A DNA stretch of 64,000 nucleotides from Aculops lycopersici (Eukaryota > Arthropoda > Arachnida > Trombidiformes > Eriophyidae), in assembly GCA_015350385.1 (NCBI GenBank), contig WNKI01000001.1, forward strand, positions 9,851,118 to 9,915,117. The letters are read 5' to 3'. Positions 1 to 9,901 of this stretch are shown here, piece by piece. Position numbers and translations under genes: made by a program. The notes below the pieces were generated by a model. It did no database searches. It saw nothing but the letters and a program-made list of their open reading frames with translations, and was not told where the DNA came from. Within the stretch, counting starts at the first letter, position 1. Each line of letters starts with the position of its first letter.

Positions 1-725
1 CGGTTGCTGGAGCCTGAAAACAGCCCCTAGCTTGGACCACTGTTTTCTATGCTCTACTTTGTTACACTTTGGCTGCAAACGAGTCTCACTAGACTCAAGA
101 CTCGCTCGCAGGGCTTCCGATTCACAATTGAGCCGCTGGAGTAAACACAGTGGCGGCTCAAGTCGATAGCACAAATTGAAAACTTACTTGGCTCGCTCGT
201 CGCTTATGTTGATCGCTTAACTTGCTCTCGAACTTTGACTCGTTTGCTAATGACTTTACAGCGAAAGTGCAATAAACGGGTAACGACGTCCACGACCACC
301 ACTACTGAGCTGAAAAGTAGAGGAAATCGATTCCTCTCCTCCCCCTCGGAAATTTGCAACTACATCGCAAAGTTCGGAGGGCGAATAAAATCTCAATTTA
401 ATTTGTGGAAGGCGCATCGAGCACTTGAGCAACTCGCACTGAGAGATTGTTCTATTGGCGATTGTACCGCCAGAGTTCCATAGGCGATTCATGGTTTGGC
501 AAAGTGAAAATTTGCACTGATTGCAACCATTGGCTCGCTCACACAATAACATCCACTACTGCAGCGTTACGCAACAGTCCGATCATAAACGATACAGGCC
601 CAAACGAGAGGCGCAAAGTGGATCCGAGAAAGAGCAGTCGCCGAGTCTCGACAGGTGCGCTCTCAAATTACGCGCGCCAATTTGCCGAGAGATGAGAGGC
701 GAGGAATTCGTGGCTCGACTCTTTG

Positions 726-748
726 GTGGCTAGCTTGTCGCTAGCCAC
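726..748. repeat. Perfect 9-bp hairpin
   Basis: GTGGCTAGC at 726-734 and its reverse complement at 740-748 enclose a 5-nt loop. It is a small isolated inverted repeat in intronic DNA; no function is evident. Confidence 0.6.
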
Positions 749-1564
749 TGAAGACTCGACAAGCTCGCCACCAAGAACGAAACACACATAACATTCGCCA
801 CCACGACTTGTAACCAACAAGGCGACATTTGACTCGCCAAGCGCGACACAACGTCGCGCACCGTTCCCACCCAAGGACACCGAGTCGCGCCTCCAATTTG
901 TCGTTCAATTACATCCGCCGATTGAATGACACTTACACGCGCTTCTCCGGTGGCTCCTCTTGGTTTGCCAGTGCCAACCGGAAGCGATTAAGTTGCTCAC
1001 TTGGTCGCTCGAGTTGCTCGTTGTTTGGTCAAGCTGGCAAGTTGTCGAGCCGGCGAGCAGCTGGCTTCATTTGCGCCGGCCACCGGAAACGACAAGCTCA
1101 GCAAACATGTCGACACAACAAGAGGGAGAGAGAGAGAGAGAGGGACTTGAGTTTGTGCACCAGCAAGCAGATATCGCAACTCATTAGCTTGCGCGTTTCT
1201 AATTGACTGGCCATTTTGGTTGCATGGAAGTTGTTGTATGCTTGCATTTGTGTGTCTTTTCCATGTCTCGACGCCTATGGGCTGGAACGAAACTAAGAGG
1301 CGGCAAATGAAATATAAGAGACGAAGAGATAAGCGCGATTTGCTCCATTGACTTTGCTTGGCAACCTTGAATTATCATCATTTAGATGGCTCAATAAGAG
1401 GCGATTCGCAGCTTAATTGGTTGGGGGGAACGAGCAAATTAATGTTTAGCAAACAACAGGCGGTTGGGCGTAAAAATTGCATAAATTAATACGCCTCTCC
1501 CTCTCTGTAGGTCAATCGACTGTATGCATTTGGATTCGGCAGAGGGAAAGAAGAAAAAAAGGAG

Positions 1565-1639
1565 TGCAACCACCAAGGCTCGAACTTGGGACCTCTTGTG
1601 TGTTAGACAAGCGTGATAAACCAACTACACTATGGTTGC
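1565..1639 (-). tRNA. tRNA-Val (anticodon AAC)
   Basis: On the minus strand the sequence folds as a cloverleaf. The acceptor stem pairs GCAACCA with TGGTTGC, with discriminator A. The anticodon stem CTTGT/ACAAG encloses loop CTAACAC, giving anticodon AAC. The T arm is CCAAG-TTCGAGC-CTTGG. The A box (TAGTGTAGTTGG) and B box (AGTTCGAGCC) are intact. A run of T residues just downstream (plus-strand A run at 1554-1560) fits a Pol III terminator. The D loop is slightly longer than in common tRNA-Val(AAC). No intron and no encoded CCA are seen. The gene lies inside the long intron of the carboxylesterase-like gene, on the same strand. Confidence 0.93.
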
Positions 1640-3655
1640 GGACTGCATGCTTTAACTCGGCTAAATTCAAATTTTGCTGGATCTGACCGATGGACTCGGT
1701 TTTTTTCCTATCGGAATTCAGAATTAAAACTGGAGCAAAAACTAGCGGCAAAATCAATCACCACGAGAAACAAATTCTTTTTCCTCCCACTTGCAATCCC
1801 AAATTGCCGATGTGATTCATGGGCCCTGTTGGTCTTTGAACTCTACGCCTGTTGAAATACTAGCTTAGTAAATCACAGTGGGCGAGATCGAGATAACGAG
1901 TTGAGAGTTTGTGTGTCTCGGATTTGGCAAGAGAAATAAAAAGTACCATTTGTCCAACTCGACGGGCAACTTTGCCAGTGCGCCTGACATGAGTGGTAAC
2001 CGGAAGTGAGATGCACAGGCGCGAAACTACCAGTCGGTTGTTCTCTGCTCTAGTTTTAGTTTAGCTTTTAGTATTAGACCACCGCTACTGCCACCAGATG
2101 ATAGGCCAATTTGTTTCGCGCTCGAATCTCGTGTCTTTTTCCACTAGATGGGAGGCCTAAAATTTGCAATTGTTGTGTGAGACAGTGGCCACTATCATTG
2201 TTTGCCAGCCAGACAGCCAGCCAGCAAGCAGTCCAATAGATGGCCGGCAAGCCTTTCGAGGCTTTGTATGACTTTTGTAGTATTTAGACTGAAGGGTAAG
2301 AGATTTACTTATATAAAATATGTCATCCTCGCACGCCACTCAAGTGGACGGCTTCCGACTTTGGACGTCCATCGTTAGAAGGCCGACAACTCGTGCAATT
2401 TCTCCCAAAAACTGAGCTCTGGAGTTTGGATTTGAGATGCGAAAATAACTTCGCTTGCGACTCTACTTTTGAGTTGCGAAATGCAACCCGAACCCTACAA
2501 CCCGAACTCCAGTGGCTCTGGCACAAAAATCTCTTGCAGCCTGCAATCTCTCACTAACCGGCTGACGGTTGTTGGCGCCAGCTAGCTCGCCACTTGCAGT
2601 TTTGAGTCCAAAAAGTTGAGCCGAGTGCATCCGGCGACACAACTCCACAAACTTACAGCTATCGAGATAAAATCAAGTCCGTCATCAATAATAATAATAA
2701 CAATATTCCAGCGACTCTATCCTCGGGGGCGCCACTCTGTGGGGTTGCCCGTCTAGCTATAACAGCGAGCCTGACGAGAGACTCAAAAATGTGAACGATC
2801 GTTGTGGAGTAGAAAACTAACAGCAACGTGTTCATTTGTAACAATGGCCAAGACGTAACCCATCTCTTTAGGGTCTCTCTCTCTCTCTCTCTCTCTCGCT
2901 CCCCCTTTAGGAAGGCATGAGTTTCTTTTCGGTAAACTGTACAAGTAAAATTGAGCTGCTCCCTCCCGAAGCTGGCCACCTACAGCTCTCCAACATAATA
3001 GTGGGTGTCGCCTAGTTTCTTCATTTCATTGTACAATTCTACAACTTCCCACTCACCTCAAACCAATCGCGCAGCTCGAAGCACCGGGTGAGCAAATGGG
3101 CGGCAATTACCTGGCACTTGCGCTTCGAAACGATTGGTAGGAGGAGAAAAAGATCTCGCGCGTTATGCCATAATTTGGACACATAAGCTCATCTCACCTT
3201 GAGCTTGAGTTGCAATAATGGCTAGTAGCGAGTCCAATTGACAAGTTTGTGTGGATTGGGAGTGGTGCGCCCGTTAACCTTGCAACTAGGTGGAGGTTTA
3301 GAGGTTTGGAGGGAAGAAAACTGGTTGCTGCTTACTTTTAGCCAATCTCTCTTCACGCCGGCAACTCTGGCGCGTGGATTGAATTCCCGTGAGACTCATT
3401 GGGGTTAGGCAATAATCGTCCGATTGGATTGCTAGCGAGAAAGTTGGTCAACGAGTCAGTCCAGTGGAGTAATGACCGCGGGCGAGAAATAAGGTATGTC
3501 GGCCAAGAGTTTGTTAGGCGCGCGCGCTCGTCCAAGGAGGTGAGTCGATTGCCAAACGGATAGCAAGATCAAGTGGTTGCAAAATAAGTTTCTTTTGCCG
3601 AACTAACTTGTGACTTATCAACACAGATGGAGGCCAGCCACCGCACCTCAACACA

Positions 3656-3712
3656 TCTAATCTCATCTCATCTCATCCCATCTCATCTCATCTGGACTGG
3701 ACTGGACTGGAC
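3656..3712. repeat. Adjacent (CTCAT)n and (GGACT)n microsatellites
   Basis: Repeats of CTCAT with one CCCAT variant are followed directly by four GGACT units. Two different pentanucleotide arrays lie back to back in intronic DNA. Confidence 0.75.
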
Positions 3713-4983
3713 GTTTGCGATGTCGGCTGTGATGAGACTCATAATTATGAGTGGCCCACTTGATGATGGCCATCGCCTCAGTTGCTGGCCTTAACTACCA
3801 AAACACCAGACGACCACAACAAGGGAAGCTTAATTGAAACTCGAGACAGTCAATTCAGAGTAGAGCAGAGCGAGCGGAAGGTAGCAAGCTGATTGATAAG
3901 TCACTAGGTGCTCCCCTGATTCTCACTCCTCTTCTCCAATGCCTCCCTAAACCAACCTCCACCTGAGCAGGTGGTTGCTGCGCAGACTGGCCGCCACTTC
4001 CTCTTCTGCCCCGAGCGCCGGGCAACCAAATCCGGCCCTGCAAGTCTCCTTCGTGGTCGGTGCCGCTAGCTCATCATCATCATGACCATCAGTCGAGCCT
4101 CCGACACGTTGGCTGGTGGCATTTAAAGGTTGGTGGTTATCCAGGCGCTTGGACCAATTTAATCGCACGTCCAAGTCGCTGGAATCTAGCAGAATTTTCT
4201 CGACCCAAAGCAGAGCAGAGCAAACTGAAGGAGTCCAAAATGAACCCGACAAAAGTGACTGGCTTTGCCTCGAGGCGAGCGCGGCGCCACTTTTATAGCA
4301 AATGACCGGCCGACGGAGCGAGTGGCTGGCTGCTTGCGCTGAAAGGCAAGCAGCCTAGTCGACCGAGTTGAGCTTCCGGCGACGTCAGCGCCTCGTCGCT
4401 ACGTTTGAGCAACCAACTCGTTGTAGGCGGCTCCGTCGTCGCTGCTAGCATAAGGGCGACACAAGTTCAATTTAAACTCCAAAGCTCCAGGTAAATCTGT
4501 GCTGGTCGCAATCCGCTTGCGCCAAACCACCAGCAACACAACAGATACTAACTCTCCACCTCGAGCCAGCCATCGCCTCGAGCCGATTGAGTGGCTGCGA
4601 CGGACTCGCTGGCCTACAGCATAAAGATGGGCGCTGAGCTCGTAATCGTCATGCTAAGCGCCGAGATTCGCGTGTGGCTCGTGAATCTAGCTACGACTTT
4701 TCTGCTGGCAACTCGAGGGCGATAAAAAGGAGAGAGCAAGAGCAAGACAATGGCTAGTCGCGGCTAGTTGCTAGAAGGGGAAATCCCACGTTGGATTTCA
4801 AGCGTCCATCTTCTATGCAAAGCTCAGCTCAAAGGCAGAGAGAGTAGTTCTAGTTTCCATGTAAAATGTGTTATCCTCTTTCTCGTGTCTCTCTCTCTCC
4901 TCCTTTCTCTTGTCCGTCTGTCGCCTAAGTCGTCTTGTCTTGTCGCGTCTTGTTAGGTTGTTTCCGTGTGGTGGACTTAGTTG

Positions 4984-4987
4984 TTGC

Positions 4988-5023
<36 letters not shown>

Positions 5024-5026
5024 GTT
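4984..5026. repeat. (GTTGTC)n microsatellite
   Basis: A hexanucleotide array of about seven GTTGTC-type units lies in intronic DNA. It produces artificial Leu-Ser open frames that I do not call as genes. Confidence 0.8.
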
Positions 5027-5525
5027 ATGTTCCTCTAGTTCTCTCTTGTTACGCCACCAACAAGCTTATCTCTCTCGCCTCTAGTGGTATTCCCAAACCA
5101 AAGAAAGGTGTTGACGCCGCGTTGCTCTGGTCGAATCTCGAGCAAGTGGGCGAGATATGGACGAACTGCTGCTGCAATGGAAGGCGGCACCAACGACCCG
5201 CCTGATAATGGATGTTGCGTCGTCGGTCGAGGATCCATTTGGATCGCGATCACGACACCGGATCCAAATCGACTCGCCTTCTCCCTTCACGCCAACATTT
5301 TTTTCTTCTCTCTCTCTCTCTCTCTACTTCTACAATCCCACTTGCTGGTGTCCAGAGATTTTGTAATGAAAATCTACACGAGCTTCAAAAACGTCACCAC
5401 TAGCTCGAATCATACCACTGAGCTGCTGGTGCAAAGGGCGCATCCACTCCGTTCACTTGAGATCTTCTCCCGCTATATAATGAGAATAACTTATAGCAAA
5501 GAGCTGAAACTAATAGTCAACTTAC

Positions 5526-6240
5526 CCAAATCGATGCTTTCGTCGTTATTGAAATTCTTGTGCGCTTTCTTTTCTATTGCTTCCCCTTGACTCGATAAAT
5601 TTGAAGCGATTGGAAAAAATAGGTTGAGATTCAGGCAATCCTCTGACTGTTGGTGCCTATTTCTTTGCGCCGCCTCGGCACTCGCAATTGAATCCGGGCC
5701 AATCTTGACGCGTGTTGTCACGTGATCATTGGTCTTGTCGCCTGGAAGGGGAGTCGCCAACGATTTAGTTGAGCGCCAGTCGGACAGACGAACGCACTGG
5801 CGTCCGAATTGATTTTGATTCCGCACTTGTGCCTCTCGGTTGGCTGGCATAAGGCGAGCCGTTGACATGGAATCGCCACTCGTATGCTTCGTGTAGATTG
5901 GGGCGCCCGGTGGCATGAGGCGCAACAAGCCCACAGGAGGAGCCGCATAGGCGAGTCCCAGGTAGGCGAGCGTCGATAGCGAGTGGGAGCCAGTTGGCGA
6001 CCGGCTCTCGTCTCGCCAGGTGAGCTGAATGCCGCGGAGGGGTCCAGCGCGAGCTAATTGCGCATAGTGATGGCTCAATTTGATTTCCGGCTCTTGGTTC
6101 ATTGAATTGCTGGCTGATGCCAAGTGGACGAGTAGAAAACATAGTGAAGCAAAAATGACACTTGAGGTTCTCGTTCGATGTCGGCCCCTTCGACGTCTTC
6201 GTCGGTGGAAATGGAACTTGAGACTTGCCACTTTTTGCAT
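5526..6240 (-). CDS. Carboxylesterase/neuroligin-like protein, 5' coding exon (partial)
   Basis: The exon runs from ATG at 6240 to a donor (G|GTAAG) at 5525-5524, giving 238 codons plus one base. Residues ~25-45 form a hydrophobic segment after an Arg-rich start, consistent with a signal peptide. The body shows the N-terminal signature of type-B carboxylesterases: YLGLAYAAPPVGLLRL, matching the family pattern YLGxPYAxPPxGxLRF; a first cysteine in RQCVRLS; and SEDCLNLNL, matching SEDCLYLN. This family includes esterases, cholinesterases and catalytically dead adhesion proteins such as neuroligins. The catalytic Ser/Glu/His lie downstream of this exon, so enzyme and adhesion molecule cannot be distinguished here. 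The Arg/His-rich start before the signal segment is unusual, so M1 could be a few codons too far upstream. Confidence 0.72.
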
Positions 6241-7569
6241 GACTCCTGCTTTCCGGTTTGTTTTCGTGTTAAGGAATTAGTAATCTCACTCCAGCTCACC
6301 CATTCATTAACTTGCTGCAGTTTTGATGGATAAAAGAATAGTCATTCTCTCCTTCCCGCCGCTTCTATTTTGCAGATTTACTGCACACCTGATGTGGTTT
6401 AAATTGAGCGAATCGTGCGACTAACTAACGAGCAGCAGCAGCAACTACAACAGCAACAAAATGTCAAGACTGAACCACAATAACATTCTCTCACCGAGAA
6501 GCAACAGCCGCTAAAGCTGACGAAAGTTATGCAAACGAGCAAGCTGCTGTCTTTTCTCCTCCTCTCTCCCTAGTTCTTTTACACTTTTAACTTGCCACTC
6601 GCATCTAACCACCAGCTAGCAAGAAAGAAGTCCAGACTCCCGAGTCCAATGAAAAATTCATGCCACTTAATAGCGAGCGCAACTAAGTCAACGAAGAAGA
6701 CAACGACGACGACGCAGCCGCTAAACTATCAGCTCGTTTGTTTCGGGTTGTGGTCTGGCCTGTGATCTCGTGCGTCACGTTTGCTTGTTGTTCTTACTCG
6801 TCTCACTTGGCTGACTGCGCAAACTCCTCCATCTCTCAGGCCCAACTGTCTGCCTGAAATCCCCGACCCAGAGGCGCAAAGCCGCGACGGCGACTGGCTC
6901 GGCGCCCATTGTGCCGGAGCCTCAAACCTTGGCGCGCCATCTCTAATGTGCAACGCGCCACTCCTCGACCAACGACTCAACCCGCCGAGTGTCATCCTAA
7001 TGACCGAGCGGCAAGACGCTCGCCGCGCAGCAGACACCAAGAAACTGAGGAACACAAAGACAAAGATGCAGACGCAAACTGAGACCATTTCTGCTGATTA
7101 AGTCACATTCTCTCGGCCGATTGTTGTCTTGGCCTCCTTGCACTGAGAAGATTGTAAACTCATTGAGAATTGCTCGTTTGTTTAGTCGCCGATTTGCGTG
7201 CTTCCCACCCAAAACTGGCCACTCGGCTGGCTTGACGTTGACGTTGCTGCGAGCCAAACAACGCTGCCACTCACTTTTAAGATGCGATTACGCAAATTCT
7301 CAGTGAGAAGAGGAAGGAAAACCTTGATGAAATGGCAAGATAGTCGGAGGCAGCAGTGTTCAGTGACGAATTGGGCCAAACGAACGAGATAATAATCTAC
7401 CGGCAACCTCAATTAGTCAGGCATCTAGCTAGCTTCGCTAGTTGCGAAGGTAGATGCGCGTCATGCAAAATAGTTTGCTTCGAAATGGTTGATAGTCATC
7501 ATAGACTCGCTGTAAATGGAGATATTCGACCAGAAAGAATTGATCTATGTGGAATGAGTTGATATTCAA
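6241..7569. other. Intergenic, probable 5' flank of the carboxylesterase-like gene
   Basis: No supported gene. Open frames around 6729-7101 occur on both strands, resemble no family known to me, and start and stop without splice or promoter context. The region should contain the promoter and 5' UTR of the minus-strand gene to the left and the 3' end of YTHDC1 to the right. Confidence 0.5.
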
Positions 7570-7575
7570 TTTATT
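7570..7575 (-). promoter_or_regulatory. Poly(A) signal of YTHDC1
   Basis: TTTATT on the plus strand is AATAAA on the minus strand, 66 nt past the YTHDC1 stop codon. Confidence 0.65.
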
Positions 7576-7640
7576 GATAGTCCGTGATGGCGATTGAAGT
7601 GGTAGTGATGATGGACAAGTTGTTAGATTTGACCATCGTG

Positions 7641-9752
7641 CTATCGTCTAGATGATCGTTGATATGGGTGATGTCGGTATGTCTCGGCCGCGCCATGGAT
7701 TCCGCCGTAGGGAGCTATTAGTGTCGGATCGTGGTGGTGTTGTGATTCGAAACTAGGTGATCCTGGCGAGATGTAGCCGTCACCGTTATGGTGAGCTGCC
7801 ACCGTTGTCGGTTGCATGTGGTGATGGGGTGGTCTTGAGGCGCCGGTGGCGTATGGATCGATGTAGTTCATGTATCCACGCGAGTAGCGGAGCGGAAGAT
7901 CTTGGTTGATACTAGTAGAGGCCACCAACTCGGCAGGTGGCGCCTGGAATGCGCCTCGGCCCCGCCGACCGCCTCCACCACCAAGCTGTGCCGATGATCG
8001 GCCATGTGGCTGGCCGTGGTGGTATGGTGGTAAAGACATTGGACCGGACGGAGGGCCATAAGCCAAGCGGTGGTAGTCAGCAGTGGCAGGCGGTGGGCCT
8101 AATCGCATGTGATGGTGATGAGGATGGCCGCCGTTCAAGTACCTAGGATCGTGGTGTAAGAAATATGGGTCCATAGTGGCGACAGGCACACGATGATCCC
8201 CTTGCTGGTTGCGGGGGTGGTAACCTCGAGGACCTGGCATCAATGGATAGTAGGCCTCCTTGTGGCGCATCATCTTCTTTCTTTGGCTGGTTTGAAGTTT
8301 GAGAGTATCAATACTGGCTAACAATCTGCGTTTACTATCTCGAGGAAATAAAGAACATAATCTCTGGCCTACTTCCGGCTCCACCTGTTGGCCGTCGCGA
8401 GCCACTTTGACTGGCTTGTTCCCATTCCAAGGGTTGAACATGTCACGAGTCTCCTGGAATGAAAGCTCCTTTGTACATAACCATTCAACCTGCAGGACGC
8501 CACCGAGTGGCACATTACCAGATCGGGGCGGGAACACCCAAGGAACAGGCTGGGCAACCTGTTGAGATTCGCTGATCATCCTGGCGAAGCCTTGGAAGTG
8601 ACCACTTTGGGCAACACTGAAAATGAGTATTACATTGCGATGCTCTCTAAATGCTGCATTCAATCTAACTTCGTTCTGGACCAAAGTCGACCAAACGCCC
8701 ATCGATTTTGAAATCTCCACGTTTTCGTGATTGATGCTCTTGATTTGAAAGTAACAAGCGTCTTTAAAGAAGTATTTCAATAGATTCTCATAACTCTTCT
8801 TAGATCTATCCTTGTCCTTCTTACGCTTGGCCGCTCTCTTGGCACGAGATTCATCATCGCTCGTGTTGTCAAGATCGTCCTCGTCTGGGTTCATGGTTGT
8901 GACAGCAGCTGCCTTCTTTCTCAAATGGTTGAAGTTGATGACGCTCTTGATTCTTGCTCGAGTGTTGGCGGCTTTTGGAGAAGTCGCAATGCCATTAGCC
9001 TCAGGCCTGTCATTAAGATTGCCTTCTTTGTCATTCTTGGTGCCAATGTTAACAGGTGACCGGATTCTGTCATCCGGCTCCTCCGAGTCAGCCCTTGTCT
9101 TGTGATCATGAGCCTTGGACAAACCATGATAGCCATTTGTTTCAGCCGAGCGACTAACTCGAGGTGGGGAGTCTGTCACACTGTCGTCGTCGTAGTCGAG
9201 ATCTTCATGTTGCTCGTTATCTGAGTTGGCTCCTGCAACGCTACTATGCTCCTCGCATGAACAACTAGTTGTGGTACTGGCGTCTTCTTGATCAGAATCT
9301 AGCTTGACAGCCACCTTCCGTTCGCCACCAATACCATTAGTGCTACCACATCCTTGAGCATTGTCCTCTGTGATCTTACTAACACCAGCTACGTCTCCCA
9401 CTGAAGATTTAACGGCACTATCTTCATTTACCTTATTGACAATAGGTGATGCACGCGAACTTTCATGGCTTTCCACTTCATCGTCCTCATCATTTTCATG
9501 GTAAAACGATAGCTGTTTCTTACTATTCGCCTCTCTTGGCAGATTGTTATTATCCATTTCTCTCGAGACCTTACTGCTATGACTGGATGTCTTCATCTTT
9601 TTGTAAATAGAATTAGTGCCATTATTACCGTTAGTGTCCTCGTTTGTCTTGTTTGATTCACTAATCTTTGCATCTTTCTCCCCGAGATCTATCACGCGTT
9701 TTGTGCCATTGGTTGTCTCTTCATCAGGTTTAGTAATCGGATCAGTAGCCAA
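7641..9752 (-). CDS. YTHDC1: YTH domain-containing nuclear m6A reader, YTHDC1-like
   Basis: The family binds N6-methyladenosine in nuclear RNA and acts in splicing, export and chromatin silencing. The YTH domain is at residues ~325-475 of the open frame. It includes NHENVEISKSMGVWSTL and LQVEWLCTKELSF, which carry the two cage tryptophans found in the human protein. Acidic and Ser-rich disordered sequence precedes it; a His/Pro/Gly/Arg-rich tail follows, as in metazoan YTHDC1. The open frame starts at a TTG, with no in-frame ATG until about codon 53. An in-frame TGA lies just upstream, and a possible acceptor (TCCAG) sits near 9777, so a short 5' exon is probably missing. The ATG16L1 stop lies 150 bp upstream on the same strand. 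Family assignment is firm; the N-terminus is not. Confidence 0.92.
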   Translation of the reverse strand: MATDPITKPDEETTNGTKRVIDLGEKDAKISESNKTNEDTNGNNGTNSIYKKMKTSSHSSKVSREMDNNNLPREANSKKQLSFYHENDEDDEVESHESSRASPIVNKVNEDSAVKSSVGDVAGVSKITEDNAQGCGSTNGIGGERKVAVKLDSDQEDASTTTSCSCEEHSSVAGANSDNEQHEDLDYDDDSVTDSPPRVSRSAETNGYHGLSKAHDHKTRADSEEPDDRIRSPVNIGTKNDKEGNLNDRPEANGIATSPKAANTRARIKSVINFNHLRKKAAAVTTMNPDEDDLDNTSDDESRAKRAAKRKKDKDRSKKSYENLLKYFFKDACYFQIKSINHENVEISKSMGVWSTLVQNEVRLNAAFREHRNVILIFSVAQSGHFQGFARMISESQQVAQPVPWVFPPRSGNVPLGGVLQVEWLCTKELSFQETRDMFNPWNGNKPVKVARDGQQVEPEVGQRLCSLFPRDSKRRLLASIDTLKLQTSQRKKMMRHKEAYYPLMPGPRGYHPRNQQGDHRVPVATMDPYFLHHDPRYLNGGHPHHHHMRLGPPPATADYHRLAYGPPSGPMSLPPYHHGQPHGRSSAQLGGGGGRRGRGAFQAPPAELVASTSINQDLPLRYSRGYMNYIDPYATGASRPPHHHMQPTTVAAHHNGDGYISPGSPSFESQHHHDPTLIAPYGGIHGAAETYRHHPYQRSSRR

Positions 9753-9901
9753 GTTCGCCGAACTCGCACCTTCATCTGGAGTTCATATGATTATAGATTG
9801 ATGATATGGGTTAATTAATCTTATTTTTGTAATTATTGGAAAGGCTCGTGATGTGGCACATAGAAATACAAAACTCTCTCTATCACGTCTCAATAAATCT
9901 C

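Larger units (their letters stand above)
1..5525 (-). other. Intron of the carboxylesterase-like gene, running off the left edge
   Basis: Reading leftward from the donor of the coding exon at 5526-6240, I found no second exon carrying the expected alpha/beta-hydrolase motifs (HGG oxyanion segment, GxSxG elbow). The rest of the gene is therefore inferred to lie beyond position 1. The stretch holds a tRNA-Val gene (1565-1639), a (CT)n run at 2875-2898, (CTCAT)n and (GGACT)n blocks near 3660-3712, a (GTTGTC)n block near 4990-5025, a (CT)n run at about 5309-5325, and a hairpin at 726-748. All other short open frames look like chance. Confidence 0.55.
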
